From: Clostridia bacterium | GTDB taxonomy: Bacteria > Bacillota_A > Clostridia > TANB77 > CAG-508 | Direction of reading: 5' to 3' | NCBI GenBank assembly: GCA_022792975.1 | Contig: JAAWCC010000012.1 | Coordinates: 1 to 5,975 of the forward strand | DNA length: 5,975 nt | In this document: piece by piece, positions 5,731 through 5,975 of the stretch | Layout: each line of letters opens with the position of its first letter | Numbering within the stretch: position 1 is the stretch's first letter | Program-made: the position numbers and the translations under genes | The notes under the pieces: generated by a model | Databases searched by the model: none | Told to the model about the DNA's origin: nothing | Seen by the model: the letters and a program-made list of their open reading frames with translations, nothing else

Positions 5731-5975
5731 CTAAGTGCCTCCTTTAACTCTTCTTACTTTAAATTTTAGAAACTGGTGTCTTTGATTAATATCTTCTGGT
5801 TCATTTATAATATCAAATATTGCATTATCACTTGCTCTAGCGATTTTACAATTACTTGCAATATCTGGTCTATACCATGTTTCAATGTTTGCAGTATCTT
5901 CTATTGAATATATACCATTTACTGTCTTTTCTGTTCCTCCATAAGTTTTGAAACTTCCAAAAAATAAATTTATAG
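5731..5975 (-). CDS. Head closure / head-tail adaptor protein, N-terminus cut off by window edge
   Basis: The frame is open from the right edge to TAG 5731-5733, giving the last 81 full codons; the start lies beyond the window. Visible sequence runs FFGSFKTYGGTEKTVNGIYS, ETWYRPDIASNCKIA, then DIINEPEDINQRHQFLKF and KVRRVKGGT at the end. The pattern DII.EPE.I..R.QFLKFKV..VKGG is familiar from the phage head-tail joining/adaptor (head closure, SPP1 gp16-like) family, small beta-barrel proteins of about 100-115 residues that seal the portal and connect to the tail. The order adaptor, gp10-like, terminator, major tail protein supports this. The SD of the next gene lies within its final codons, so translation of the two is probably coupled. 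Confidence 0.82.
   Translation of the reverse strand, partial: INLFFGSFKTYGGTEKTVNGIYSIEDTANIETWYRPDIASNCKIARASDNAIFDIINEPEDINQRHQFLKFKVRRVKGGT

Noticed and set aside
1..5975. Alternative genetic code with TGA as Trp, suggested by the lack of TGA stops
   Set aside because: All Trp codons checked are TGG and no gene contains in-frame TGA; with only eight stops seen, absence of TGA is expected in AT-rich DNA.
1..5975. Promoters, tRNA genes, attachment sites, insertion sequences, defence or toxin genes
   Set aside because: Nearly all bases are accounted for by tightly packed minus-strand tail genes; nothing convincing was seen, and the operon promoter probably lies beyond the right edge.

Overview
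The window is one segment of the late morphogenesis operon of a tailed phage or prophage with a long, probably non-contractile (siphovirus-type) tail. Every gene is on the minus strand, so transcription runs from high to low coordinates. The DNA is very AT-rich, ribosome binding sites are strong AGGAGG types, and the proteins resemble tail-module families typical of Clostridium-like Firmicutes phages. The host is therefore probably a low-GC Clostridia-type bacterium using the standard bacterial code (Trp is TGG; stops seen are TAA and TAG). The sequence does not show whether this is an integrated prophage, a free phage or a degraded remnant.

In order of transcription: a head-closure/head-tail adaptor protein cut by the right edge (5731-5975); an HK97 gp10-like tail-completion protein (5320-5730); a probable tail terminator (4974-5327); a phi13-type major tail tube protein (4353-4961); a tail assembly chaperone (4001-4339) with a -1 frameshift extension (to 3771); a tape measure protein (646-3709) broken in two by a one-base frame change at about 2431; and a distal tail (Dit) protein cut by the left edge (1-635). 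The genes are packed with gaps of 0-13 nt or an 8-nt overlap. The exception is a 61-nt gap before the tape measure gene, which holds a terminator-like hairpin.

Together these genes build the head-tail joint and the tail. Adaptor and gp10/terminator proteins finish the joint, major tail subunits stack around the tape measure ruler, the chaperone pair keeps the ruler soluble during assembly, and Dit caps the distal end.

The most informative features are four. First, a complete recoding site at the end of the chaperone gene: slippery A AAA AAC, an SD-like AGGA 8 nt upstream, and a perfect 14-bp hairpin downstream. It leads into a 78-codon -1 frame with no start of its own. Second, six exact-length 44-residue (4 x 11) tandem repeats in the tape measure. 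Third, a second set of 41-residue repeats with nearly identical DNA. Fourth, the single-base frame break in the tape measure gene. No non-phage accessory system, RNA gene, CRISPR array or mobile element is visible.
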